Source: Cytophagales bacterium
Lineage (GTDB): Bacteria > Bacteroidota > Bacteroidia > Cytophagales > Cyclobacteriaceae
NCBI GenBank assembly: GCA_020402945.1
Contig: JADBYQ010000052.1
Location: 42,834-106,833 of the forward strand
Direction of reading: 5' to 3'
Length of the DNA stretch: 64,000 nt
Position 1 is the stretch's first letter, and the number at the start of each line of letters is the position of its first letter. Of this stretch, positions 1 to 8,196 are shown one piece after another. Both the position numbers and the translations under genes were made by a program. The notes below the pieces were generated by a model. It did not search any database. It had not been told where the DNA came from and worked only from the letters and a program-made list of their open reading frames with translations.

Positions 1-1810
1 CGGTAAAAACAATTGAAAAAACAAATAGGAAAATCACTCCTAACACTACCCATATTGGGCGGTAGTTGATTAGCAGCATTGCGACTATTCTTTTGTAGGC
101 TTCTTGCACCCGAGGCCAAAAGTCCGTTTGGAAATGCGAAATCACACGAACCAGGAAAAAATGATACAGTGCATAGACACCGAACATAAACACGGTGAAA
201 TTCCCCATACCAAACCATCCTACTAAATAACTCATGAACGCCAGCGAGCCCATTACAATAGCCGTAATTTTAAAGCCGCGTGTAAACTTACTTTTGTTTT
301 CATGGTCATGATTGTGTGCGGTCATAAAATCCGCAGCAAATACTGGGTTTATTATATACGCTACCAAAAGCGAGGCAAGCAATGCGACCATTAAAGTAAT
401 TGGCAAATACACCATAAACTTACCAATCACACCTGGCCAAAAGGCCAACGGAACAAAGGGAGCCAACACAACGAGTGTTCCTGATAACACTGGCAAAAAG
501 ACCTCTCCCGCAGCAATCTTTGCGGCTTTCCGAATTGGTACTTTACCGTTATCAAAAACACGGTGCGTATTCTCAATTACCACAATCGCATCATCCACCA
601 CAATGCCCAATGCAAGAAGAAATGAGAAAAGCGTCATCAGGTTAAAGGTGAAACCTAGCGTGGGGAATACTAAGAAAGCGATGAAACTGGAAATTGGAAC
701 AGACATCGCCACGAAGAATGCGTTCGTAGCGCCCATGAAGAACATTAGAATAATAACCACTAACACAAAACCAATAATGATAGTATTGATCAGATCATGA
801 AGAGTTGTTCGGGTATTGTCAGACTGATCGGCTGTAATGGTAATATCGGTTCCTGGAGGAAGAATATTAGTTCTAAAGTTTTCAACAATTGCGTTGATCT
901 GATCAGAAGCGAGAATCAAATTTTCACCGCTTCGCTTGATGACATTAAGTGTAATTACGTTTTTCTCATCTAGCCTTGCATAACTTTCCTGCTCTTTATG
1001 AGAATCAATTACCTCTGCAATATCCTTCAGATATATTTTACCGCCTTTTGTGGATCCTACTACAACATTTGCCAATTGCTCAGCCGACTTGAATTCGCCA
1101 TTTACAGTAAGTGAGCGTTTCATTCCATCTACAGAAAGCTGGCCACCAGGAATAATCACGTTTTCGCTAGCAATAGACTGCTGAACATCATCTAAACTTA
1201 CGCCAGCGCTGGCAAGTTTAAACATATTAATGTTGACTTGAATCTCGCGAGTCAGGGCTCCAACAATATCTACACGCCTTATTTCACGTATCGCCTCAAT
1301 GGCGTCTTGCATCTGTTCGGCATACTTTTTTAGCGTTGTTAGGTCATAATCACCAGAAAGATTGACGTTCATGATTGGTGCTTGCGATATATCGATTTCT
1401 ATCACTTGCGGATCATCTTTTAAATCAGAGGGCAGGTTAGGTTTAGCGCGATCTACTGCATCACTCACCTCTTGCTTGGCTTTCGCCACATCGATATCTG
1501 TTTCAAACTCTATAATCACGTTTGAAAAACTCTGAACTGAATTGCTCTTTATCTTTTTTACCCCTGAGATTGATTTCACCTCTTTTTCAATTTCTTTCGA
1601 AATCAGGTTTTCAATATCGGAAGGAGATGCACCGGGGTATATGGTCGCCACGAAAATTTGTGGAAAAACCACTTCCGGAAAATTCTCCTTTGGCAAACTG
1701 ACATAGGTGAACATACCTGCCAAGCAGATGATCACAGTCGCCACATAAATGCTTACTTTATTGTCGATCGCCCAACTGGTAGGGCCAAATTCTTTCTCGA
1801 TGTCTTTCAT
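1..1810 (-). CDS. RND efflux permease (HAE1/AcrB family), C-terminus beyond window
   Basis: This is an inner membrane proton-driven resistance-nodulation-division pump. It is missing from the ORF track because it has no stop codon inside the window. Reading the minus strand from ATG at 1810 gives about 603 residues: a first membrane helix near residues 18-38, the periplasmic porter domain, then the helical bundle containing GIVVDDAIVVIE with the acidic pair at D406-D407, the proton-relay site known from AcrB. The second half lies off the left edge. It is the last visible gene of a tetR-tolC-MFP-RND operon, 98 bp after the fusion protein. The substrate cannot be read from sequence. Confidence 0.93.
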   Translation of the reverse strand, partial: MKDIEKEFGPTSWAIDNKVSIYVATVIICLAGMFTYVSLPKENFPEVVFPQIFVATIYPGASPSDIENLISKEIEKEVKSISGVKKIKSNSVQSFSNVIIEFETDIDVAKAKQEVSDAVDRAKPNLPSDLKDDPQVIEIDISQAPIMNVNLSGDYDLTTLKKYAEQMQDAIEAIREIRRVDIVGALTREIQVNINMFKLASAGVSLDDVQQSIASENVIIPGGQLSVDGMKRSLTVNGEFKSAEQLANVVVGSTKGGKIYLKDIAEVIDSHKEQESYARLDEKNVITLNVIKRSGENLILASDQINAIVENFRTNILPPGTDITITADQSDNTRTTLHDLINTIIIGFVLVVIILMFFMGATNAFFVAMSVPISSFIAFLVFPTLGFTFNLMTLFSFLLALGIVVDDAIVVIENTHRVFDNGKVPIRKAAKIAAGEVFLPVLSGTLVVLAPFVPLAFWPGVIGKFMVYLPITLMVALLASLLVAYIINPVFAADFMTAHNHDHENKSKFTRGFKITAIVMGSLAFMSYLVGWFGMGNFTVFMFGVYALYHFFLVRVISHFQTDFWPRVQEAYKRIVAMLLINYRPIWVVLGVIFLFVFSIVFT

Positions 1811-1823
1811 ATTCTTTTAGTAT

Positions 1824-1906
1824 TGAGTAGTGAGATGTGAGTAGTGAGACAAGGATTGGGGTAGTAGATAAGAATCTAGCGTCTCAAATCTCATATCTCA
1901 CTACTT
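1824..1906. repeat. Heptad-periodic inverted repeat A
   Basis: The spacer between the fusion protein and permease genes carries two arms of 25 nt (1826-1850 and 1881-1905) that are complementary at 21 of 25 positions, around a 30-nt loop. Each arm is built of 7-bp units such as TGAGTAG and TGAGATG; read on the other strand they fit AWTCNNN. The arms could form a strong hairpin within the operon transcript. Related repeats occur at 5667, 10916 and 56469. Confidence 0.8.
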
Positions 1907-1908
1907 GT

Positions 1909-3036
1909 TTAGATTTTAATCAATTCACCATCATTCAACCCTTGGTACCCAACGGTAATAATCTTGTCGCCCGATTTCAATGTACTTACCTGAGCAAGAT
2001 TTCCATATACGCCAATTACCTTAACAATATTCTTCTTGGCAACTAGCTTTCCGCCAACTGTTTCAGCAGTGTAAACGACTTTCTGTCCATTGATATCTTG
2101 CACCACATTCACAGGCACCACTATGGCCGCTTCCTCAGAATGAAAAATGAGCTTTAACTCGCCAGACATATTGGGGCGAAAATCGCTATTGCTGGCCAAT
2201 GCAATTTCCACAGGAAAGGTGCGAGAAAGTTGATTGATGGCTTTTCCAACGAAGGTAACTTGACCACTCACTGACTTGTTCAAGTCGCCAAAAGCAATCT
2301 GCACTTTATTTCCTTTCTTAACATCCGTCACATATGCTTCGGAAACATTTGCAATGAATTTCAATCGATCGCTGCTTACCACGCGAAAAGCAGGAGCACC
2401 AGGCGCGGCATTTTGTCCAATCTTTACATCAACAGCATCAACCGATCCGCTAATAGGCGACTTGATAAGAGCCATGTCTAACTGTTCCTTAATAGTTGCT
2501 AATCTGCGCTCCAAACTTTCCTTGTTGTTCTTTGCTTGAAGATATTGGACTTCAGTTCCAATTTTCTGATCCCAAAGATTTTTTTGACGATTATAAATGG
2601 TGGTAGCTAAATCTAACCCTGATTTTACCTCTTCCATTCCACGCAAGGTGAGCGAGTTGTCAATTTGTGCAAGCGTTTGTCCTTTAGAAACAACATCTCC
2701 TTCACGTACAAATACTTGTGTTATGATACCCATCGTCTTAGCACTCACTAAGATATTATCCACGGCTTCGATAGCTCCTTGCGTGGTGATGTAGTGATCA
2801 AAGGGACGTGCTGTTAATTCAATAACTCCGACTTCTTTTGAGCGCCTTGTTCCGGATTCTGGGGCTTTTGTATCTACTCCTTTTTCCAACTCACTAATCT
2901 GTGTGGCCAACGCGGCCTGTTGTGCCTTTAAGTCTTTCAACTGAGTTTCTTTGTCTTTTGAAGATCCGTTGCAAGCTGCTACTACAATAGCTATCACGAA
3001 TAGGGCTAATAGTTTTGTGTACAATTTTGATTTCAT
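1909..3036 (-). CDS. RND efflux membrane fusion protein (HlyD/AcrA family lipoprotein)
   Basis: This is the periplasmic adaptor joining an RND permease to a TolC-type channel. The 375-aa protein has a lipoprotein signal ending VVAAC (Cys22), a short coiled coil (about residues 30-55), a lipoyl/barrel-sandwich part split around an alpha-helical hairpin (about 95-210), and beta-barrel and membrane-proximal domains to the C-terminus. The phrase REGDVVSKGQTLAQID is the usual lipoyl-domain signature. It lies 19 bp downstream of tolC and ahead of the permease, so it belongs to the same operon. The start ATG at 3036 gives a complete signal peptide. Confidence 0.93.
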   Translation of the reverse strand: MKSKLYTKLLALFVIAIVVAACNGSSKDKETQLKDLKAQQAALATQISELEKGVDTKAPESGTRRSKEVGVIELTARPFDHYITTQGAIEAVDNILVSAKTMGIITQVFVREGDVVSKGQTLAQIDNSLTLRGMEEVKSGLDLATTIYNRQKNLWDQKIGTEVQYLQAKNNKESLERRLATIKEQLDMALIKSPISGSVDAVDVKIGQNAAPGAPAFRVVSSDRLKFIANVSEAYVTDVKKGNKVQIAFGDLNKSVSGQVTFVGKAINQLSRTFPVEIALASNSDFRPNMSGELKLIFHSEEAAIVVPVNVVQDINGQKVVYTAETVGGKLVAKKNIVKVIGVYGNLAQVSTLKSGDKIITVGYQGLNDGELIKI

Positions 3037-3055
3037 ATCGGTGTGTTTGTGGGTT

Positions 3056-4510
3056 TTAATTTTTTGATGGAGGAACTAATTTGCCGAACGCCTTATCCAA
3101 ATCTACTTTGGCAATCATAGCATCGAACATGGCAGAGTAATAATTTGTTTGCGCCTGGCGTAAGCTGTTCTCTGCATCTACAACTTCCAGATTTGAGCCA
3201 ACGCCTTGTTCGTATTTTATTTTGGTAACACGAGCCACATTGCTGGCTAAATCCATATTTTCATTTTGAGCTCTGAGCGATGTCATAGCATTTTGAAAAC
3301 TAGTAGTAGCTTGACTGACCTGGAGGTCAATTCCTTGCTTGAGGCTTTTGAAGCCATTTTCGACCTTTTTTAGCGTTAGTTTTTCTTGCTGAATTTTGAA
3401 ATGTTTCTGAAAACCGCCAAAGAGCGGAACGTTCAGTGAAACACCAAAAAGGGAATAACCATACCACTTGTCGGGTCCAACCTCACCATTGTCAGAGATA
3501 TTTGAAGTGGTAGAAAAGACTCCAGCAATGTCTGTTGACTGAGTGAAGTACCCCAAATTGGCAAAAGCAGATAGAGTGGGAAGTGCACTCGCATACTGAT
3601 TTTTTAAGCTAAGTGCTTGTAGACGTTGGTTCGCTTCTAATACCCGATAGTCAGAACGGGTTTTGTAGTCCCAACCTTCTTTATAACCCACTAAATCTAA
3701 ATCTACTTTTGCATCGGCTATCTTTCCTGCCACTTCTAGCGGTTGGTCAAGTGCATAGTTCATTTGAAACTTCAGCAGTTCAACACTCAAATCCCGAATC
3801 CTCAAAAAATTATCTCGCTCGGTTTTTAGATTATTGTAGGCCACCCGAATTCGGTCTACATCAATTCCTTCTGCGAATCCGTTTTTATTCAGCGCTAACG
3901 TGTTTTTCAATAATGAATCGAGTCGCGAAATATTGTTGTCAAACAATTCAGCTCGCTCCTGATTAATCAAAACAGAATAGTAAGCCTTCGTCACTTGTTC
4001 AACTACTTGTTCTTTTGTCTGAATCGCGGTCTTAACGGATAAATCCTTATATGCCTTGGACGCCTGAAGGCCAACGATATAAGAACCACTAAAAAGCAAT
4101 TGGTTTACATTAATACCTGCATCACCGCTACTTTTCAATTGAAAAAAGTTCTGAGAGGCAATCACGTCATTGTCGCCAAGCCCGGGCAAAAAATTAGGAT
4201 AGTCGGCGGCAGGCAGATTAGAAAAACCGAATGCCCTTTGCTTTGTTGAAAAAAATCTCCGTAGGTTCTCGTTGTGTTGGACTGAGATGCTCCCGTCTAC
4301 TTGAGGTAGCCCAAGAGCTGCCGTCTCCTTTACTTTGGCCGCTGCGATCTGCTGATCAATTTGGGCATTCTGCACATTCACCGAATTGATCAACGCATAC
4401 TCAATACACTGTTCCAATGTAAAGGAAGAAGGTGTTTGTTGCTGTGCTCGTGCACCACCGGCCGTAACAAAGGCGATGGCAATTAATAATTGTTTATAAA
4501 ACTGATTCAT
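3056..4510 (-). CDS. TolC-family outer membrane efflux protein
   Basis: This is an outer membrane channel of the tripartite pump. The 484-aa protein starts with a cleavable signal peptide (about residues 1-22, ending ARAQ), followed by the two repeated OEP halves rich in long amphipathic helices, such as the segment around residues 150-240 and the closing helix around 400-470 with YEQGVGSNLEVVDAENSLRQA, typical of the family. Its start codon lies inside the last codons of the tetR gene, a 17-bp overlap that suggests translational coupling. The fusion protein follows 19 bp downstream. Confidence 0.93.
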   Translation of the reverse strand: MNQFYKQLLIAIAFVTAGGARAQQQTPSSFTLEQCIEYALINSVNVQNAQIDQQIAAAKVKETAALGLPQVDGSISVQHNENLRRFFSTKQRAFGFSNLPAADYPNFLPGLGDNDVIASQNFFQLKSSGDAGINVNQLLFSGSYIVGLQASKAYKDLSVKTAIQTKEQVVEQVTKAYYSVLINQERAELFDNNISRLDSLLKNTLALNKNGFAEGIDVDRIRVAYNNLKTERDNFLRIRDLSVELLKFQMNYALDQPLEVAGKIADAKVDLDLVGYKEGWDYKTRSDYRVLEANQRLQALSLKNQYASALPTLSAFANLGYFTQSTDIAGVFSTTSNISDNGEVGPDKWYGYSLFGVSLNVPLFGGFQKHFKIQQEKLTLKKVENGFKSLKQGIDLQVSQATTSFQNAMTSLRAQNENMDLASNVARVTKIKYEQGVGSNLEVVDAENSLRQAQTNYYSAMFDAMIAKVDLDKAFGKLVPPSKN

Positions 4511-5147
4511 TCTTATAGTTGGTTATGGGTGTTATTGAATTGTATTTGTATCTCTGATAAAGCCTTCTTCCTTTGTCAGTACAAAGGCCGTAAACGAAGT
4601 GATCGAAAAACTGCGACTGTACTTCAACAAGGTTGTATTTTTCTTTTGGGAAATGTTGTTCGTCAAAAGCCGCTTCAATAAGAACTAATCGGCTGATGGC
4701 TATGACTTCCGGATTGATTTCAGGGCGAAAGTAGCCTTCATCAATACCCTGCTTAAGATTTCTAACGATGGAGCGCATAATGAAATCATTCTTGTGGTTA
4801 AGCCACAGCGCCCATGACTTTGGGTGAAATTTCTGTAAATCAAAAAGAAGCGATGGGTTCATGTCTTCCATATCGCACCGCAACCGAACTGAAATCTTAT
4901 TGAGCTCATCAATGGCATTTTCAGACGCAGCTGTGATTTCAAGGTATTCACGTTCCTCGCGCGCCATGTGGGTTTGCGACATTACTGTCACAAGCTCATC
5001 TTTGTCGGCAAAATGCTGGTAAAGGGTTTTTTTTGATACCGCCAGTTGTCTCGCGATATCGTCCATGGAAACACTTCGGATTCCATACTTCATGAAAAGC
5101 GCTTCCGCTCCGGCTAAAATTCTACTTTTTGTCTCTTGTTCTTCCAT
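4494..5147 (-). CDS. TetR/AcrR-family transcriptional regulator
   Basis: This is probably the local repressor of the efflux operon. The N-terminal helix-turn-helix is clear (ILAGAEALFMKYGIRSVSMD... then AVSKKTLYQHFADKDEL), and the C-terminal ligand-binding half is not specific. I place the start at ATG 5147 (MEEQETKSRIL), the usual distance before the first TetR helix; the tracked ORF extends to 5213 but the extra 22 residues do not look like part of the family. It overlaps the tolC start by 17 bp, so regulator and pump are likely cotranscribed. Autoregulation is inferred from the arrangement. Confidence 0.9.
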   Translation of the reverse strand: MEEQETKSRILAGAEALFMKYGIRSVSMDDIARQLAVSKKTLYQHFADKDELVTVMSQTHMAREEREYLEITAASENAIDELNKISVRLRCDMEDMNPSLLFDLQKFHPKSWALWLNHKNDFIMRSIVRNLKQGIDEGYFRPEINPEVIAISRLVLIEAAFDEQHFPKEKYNLVEVQSQFFDHFVYGLCTDKGRRLYQRYKYNSITPITNYKNESVL

Positions 5148-5274
5148 AATCGGGTGCGAAACTAAGGAAACTTTAGATATTGCAAAAGTTTCCTCGGTTT
5201 CCCTCAACGCCATTTGCAGCTCAGGGTTGCAGTTTTATAAACTTTTTTTTGAAGTTTTTTTTGAGCTTATTGCA

Positions 5275-5625
5275 TCAATCGATTGAAACGCCTGCATTGC
5301 CGGCAGAACTTCCAGATTTAGGTGAGCACCATTTGTCTTTCATTTTCGCTTTGAAACGTTCACGCTCCTCGGGTGTCATCCCTTGCCATTTTTGTTTCCA
5401 GTAACCTCTCCATTGGCCGTTGTGGCGATGTCCGCCTTTGCCAAATCCAGAGAACAAAATTTTACTTAAAACCAGTAACCCTAGGGTCTGCCAGAAGCTT
5501 ATTATCGGTCCTTGAAACAATTCCGGTATCAACCAATTCCATAAGTACATCGTGCCAAGTGTAAATGCAGAAACCGCCAACACTCCCAACACCACCATTC
5601 CTCCAATCCACAATACTTTTTTCAT
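5275..5625 (-). CDS. Small membrane protein next to ECF sigma factor
   Basis: This 116-aa protein is not assigned to a family. It has an N-terminal hydrophobic segment (about residues 3-33), a second hydrophobic stretch (about 40-62), then a His/Gly/Trp-rich linker and a charged region reading MTPEERERFKAKMKDKW, which recalls the helical motif of CpxP/Spy-like and heavy-metal-sensing periplasmic proteins. It lies downstream of the ECF sigma gene on the same strand, with a repeat-filled spacer of about 137 bp. It may modulate the sigma factor or be its target; this is inference from position. Confidence 0.72.
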   Translation of the reverse strand: MKKVLWIGGMVVLGVLAVSAFTLGTMYLWNWLIPELFQGPIISFWQTLGLLVLSKILFSGFGKGGHRHNGQWRGYWKQKWQGMTPEERERFKAKMKDKWCSPKSGSSAGNAGVSID

Positions 5626-5666
5626 AACTCTATCTTTTTAACTTTTTAATTAACATCTTCAATCTA

Positions 5667-5752
5667 TAGAATTCAGAATTTAGAATTCGGAATTCAGTTT
5701 CAATAAGATCATTCTGTATTCTGTATTCTAAATTCTATCTTCCAAATTCTTA
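5667..5752. repeat. Heptad-periodic inverted repeat B
   Basis: This spacer carries five rightward heptads (TAGAATT, CAGAATT, TAGAATT, CGGAATT, CAGTTTC) and, after a 9-nt gap, six or seven heptads in the opposite sense (ATTCTGT twice, ATTCTAA, ATTCTAT and others). The arms 5666-5693 and 5711-5738 pair at about 23 of 28 positions. The units fit the AWTCNNN consensus shared with the other three loci. It separates the sigma factor gene from the small membrane protein gene. Confidence 0.85.
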
Positions 5753-5762
5753 CTTTCAAACA

Positions 5763-6326
5763 TTAGCTCACCACATCATCATAAAACCGCTGCAATCTTT
5801 TGCGAAGTGCGAGTATTGCATATCGCTTTCTGGACAGCAGCGTATTGATTGACACACCCGTTTCGTCTGCTATCTCGCGAAAACTTTTTTCCTCCATTTC
5901 ATTTTGGATGAAAATTTCTCGTTGATCTGCCGGCAATTCAGCCAGTGCATCGGTGATCTCGTCCCAAATGGCCTCGCGCAGAAGTGTTGACTCTGGAGTA
6001 TTGTCTAGATCAGGCAGAATATCCTGCAAGGTCAATGGTACATCATCCTCCCTACCTGAGACCAATTCAAAATCCGTGCGCTGCGGACGTAAAGCATCTC
6101 TGCGATAACGATCAATGATTTTATTGCGGGCAACACTATAAAGCCAGGAAGTAACGCGATCCAACGATTCAATGGTCTCGAACCCAGAGACAAACTGAAA
6201 AAACACATCCTGAAGGATATCCTCCGCCTCTTCCACCGATGACACTCTACTACGGATGAATCCGAGCAGCTTGTCTTTCTCGTTCAGGAATGTGTTTTCT
6301 TTTATTTGTTGCATCGCCAAATCCAT
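5763..6326 (-). CDS. ECF-type RNA polymerase sigma factor
   Basis: This is a sigma-70 family extracytoplasmic-function factor. Region 2 is seen in AEDILQDVFFQFV and DRVTSWLYSVARNKIIDRYRR (core binding and -10 recognition), and region 4 in LPADQREIFIQNEMEEKSFREIADETGVSINTLLSRKRYA (helix-turn-helix). The tracked ORF begins with TTG at 6338; ATG 6326 or ATG 6314 are more likely, and I used 6326 (187 aa). No anti-sigma FecR or zinc-binding protein is adjacent; the next gene is the small membrane protein. Confidence 0.9.
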   Translation of the reverse strand: MDLAMQQIKENTFLNEKDKLLGFIRSRVSSVEEAEDILQDVFFQFVSGFETIESLDRVTSWLYSVARNKIIDRYRRDALRPQRTDFELVSGREDDVPLTLQDILPDLDNTPESTLLREAIWDEITDALAELPADQREIFIQNEMEEKSFREIADETGVSINTLLSRKRYAILALRKRLQRFYDDVVS

Positions 6327-6421
6327 CTGCCGCGCCAATTTTTACCATAGACGGCAAACCCTTTCGTATTATTTTACAAAACTGTAAAAAAGAATGCGCA
6401 AGTAGTCATCGGCAAAGTGAC

Positions 6422-6429
6422 TACTTTTG
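6422..6429 (+). promoter_or_regulatory. Candidate Bacteroidota -7 element (TACTTTTG)
   Basis: This is a perfect match to TAnnTTTG, 17 nt before ATG 6446. A transcript starting just downstream would leave a very short leader and exclude the TTG start at 6434. No convincing -33 TTTG is seen. Confidence 0.45.
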
Positions 6430-6445
6430 AAGCTTGGAAAACGTC

Positions 6446-7231
6446 ATGCATATTTCCTACGCCAATTCGCAGCTCGCGTACACCAAAAAGGGTACTGGCG
6501 AGGCCGCTTTAGTTCTTTTCCACGGCTTCGGCCAAGATCACAGCGCTTTTCACAAGTGGGTTGATACGTTGAAGGAATCACATACACTCTACACATTCGA
6601 TTTGTTCTTTCACGGAGCCAGCCATTGGAAAAGCCGAAGCCCTGTAGAAAAAGACGATTGGAAAGAAATCATGCTTTTGTTTTTAGAAAAAGAAAACATT
6701 AAAAAATTTGGTGTAGTTGGATTTAGTCTGGGTGGAAAATTTGCGATGATTACTTTAGAAGCTTTTCCATCTAAGGTAACTGAGCTCACGCTGCTGGCGC
6801 CCGATGGAATCAAGACCAGTTTCTGGTATAGCCTCGCCACCTACCCTATTGCAGTGAGAGCTCTTTTTAAAAGCATGATACTTCATCCCAATCGCCTTTA
6901 CAGACTGACAAAACTATTGAGAAGATTGAAAATAGTAGATCAAGGATTGTTGCGCTTTGCAGAGTCTCAGATGGATACAGAAGAAAAACGGAGACGTGTT
7001 TACTTTGCCTGGGTCTATTTTAGGCACCTAAAACCGGATCTGAACCAACTCGTATCATTGGCTAACCAACATGCCACATCATGTAGGCTTCTCATCGGCA
7101 AATACGACAAGGTAATTCAGGCTGACAACATGAAAGCCTTTGTGAAAGAAATCAGAAAAATACAGTTTGACGTGATAGACGCTGGGCACAATGACCTAAT
7201 TCCAAAATCGGTTATTCACCTGCCAAAATGA
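6446..7231 (+). CDS. Alpha/beta-fold hydrolase
   Basis: This is a cytoplasmic serine hydrolase of the alpha/beta superfamily; the substrate is unknown. An oxyanion-loop HGFG motif lies near residue 25, the nucleophile elbow is GFSLGG (Ser94 counted from ATG 6446), and the late histidine is His248 in DAGHND. A helical lid probably fills residues about 125-195. The tracked start is TTG 6434, four codons upstream, but ATG 6446 fits the -7 element and the family's N-terminal strand better. It is transcribed divergently from the sigma factor gene. Confidence 0.88.
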   Translation: MHISYANSQLAYTKKGTGEAALVLFHGFGQDHSAFHKWVDTLKESHTLYTFDLFFHGASHWKSRSPVEKDDWKEIMLLFLEKENIKKFGVVGFSLGGKFAMITLEAFPSKVTELTLLAPDGIKTSFWYSLATYPIAVRALFKSMILHPNRLYRLTKLLRRLKIVDQGLLRFAESQMDTEEKRRRVYFAWVYFRHLKPDLNQLVSLANQHATSCRLLIGKYDKVIQADNMKAFVKEIRKIQFDVIDAGHNDLIPKSVIHLPK

Positions 7232-7258
7232 ATGCGAAATTGGTGGCTTCGACAATCC

Positions 7259-8119
7259 TTAAAAGGCGAAATGATAGCCCACACTTATATTAACAGGCAA
7301 CGGTTTTGTTAACCCTGTGATCGTGGGGTTATTCTGCAGACCGGTGAAATCCCGATCAAACTGAGAAGGTCGAAACGCTACGACCAAACCAAAGAGCCAA
7401 TAGTTGGTTGGCGTTCTTCGCGACTTAAGCTGAACGCCTCCGCCCAGTGAAAACCCATTGTACAATTTGTTGTGTTGTGATGCGCCAATTATTGCAATTG
7501 CAGAATTATAGCCGTAGATCAGATTAACATAGGGAGATACCCTGCTGTCAGGGGCGGTTTTCAGTGTAATGCCTCCATTGACGCCAAAACCGGCTATAGC
7601 ATACCCACCGGCCAAAAACACCCCCAAGTATTTGCTGGGTAAAACGGTGAGGCGTGCACCAAAACCTCCGTAGTCTATACCAAGGCCTGCACCAAAACGA
7701 AAGTAAGAATATTCTGACTCAGAAAAGCCAGAAGGCTTACTTATAACTAGCTTATCCTCCTCTGCATATTTACTTCGGTTGGCAACGACCACGTCTTTCG
7801 AAGCTGGGCGCAGCTTTATGTCTCTAATATATATCTGTATCCCAAACTCGTTTAAAAACCGCGCAACGGAAACTTTTTTTTGATACTCTATTTCACTTAA
7901 AAACGTGACAGAATAAATTTCCGTAAGGTTGAAACTCCCAGCCTCAGTGAACAACGATCGGCTCGAAACATCGATGATGTCCGTACTTACACGAGTACTA
8001 TCTACCAGTTTTATCAACGTAGTTTGACCACGTAGTTCCAAGTTGCCTATGAAAAAGAAAGCCAGTACCATGGCCAGTCCTGTTAACTTCCTATTCCTAT
8101 CCCCTGAAAAAAAACTCAT
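7259..8119 (-). CDS. Predicted outer membrane beta-barrel protein, unknown function
   Basis: I do not recognise a named family. The 286-aa protein has a signal peptide (hydrophobic core about residues 14-28, ending LRGQ), a first domain (about 30-125) with alternating short strands, and a glycine-rich C-terminal half (about 140-286) whose alternating hydrophobic strands and terminal phenylalanine (GYHFAF) are typical of outer membrane barrels. It is a single gene, 27 bp from the stop of the convergent hydrolase and divergent from purL. Confidence 0.75.
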   Translation of the reverse strand: MSFFSGDRNRKLTGLAMVLAFFFIGNLELRGQTTLIKLVDSTRVSTDIIDVSSRSLFTEAGSFNLTEIYSVTFLSEIEYQKKVSVARFLNEFGIQIYIRDIKLRPASKDVVVANRSKYAEEDKLVISKPSGFSESEYSYFRFGAGLGIDYGGFGARLTVLPSKYLGVFLAGGYAIAGFGVNGGITLKTAPDSRVSPYVNLIYGYNSAIAIIGASQHNKLYNGFSLGGGVQLKSRRTPTNYWLFGLVVAFRPSQFDRDFTGLQNNPTITGLTKPLPVNISVGYHFAF

Positions 8120-8172
8120 AATTGACGCTGTAAATGAGCTTAAAAATAGCTAGAATAATCCGTCTATACACC

Positions 8173-8180
8173 TAAATTTG
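8173..8180 (+). promoter_or_regulatory. Candidate -7 element of purL (TAAATTTG)
   Basis: This matches TAnnTTTG, 16 nt before the purL ATG. A TTTG -33 box at normal spacing is not evident, so this rests on the -7 match and position only. Confidence 0.4.
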
Positions 8181-8196
8181 CGCTTTCAAAAAGCAA

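Noticed and set aside
312-800. 162-aa plus ORF
   Set aside because: Antisense shadow of the RND permease; low-complexity Ser/Thr/Asn/Ile composition and no domain.
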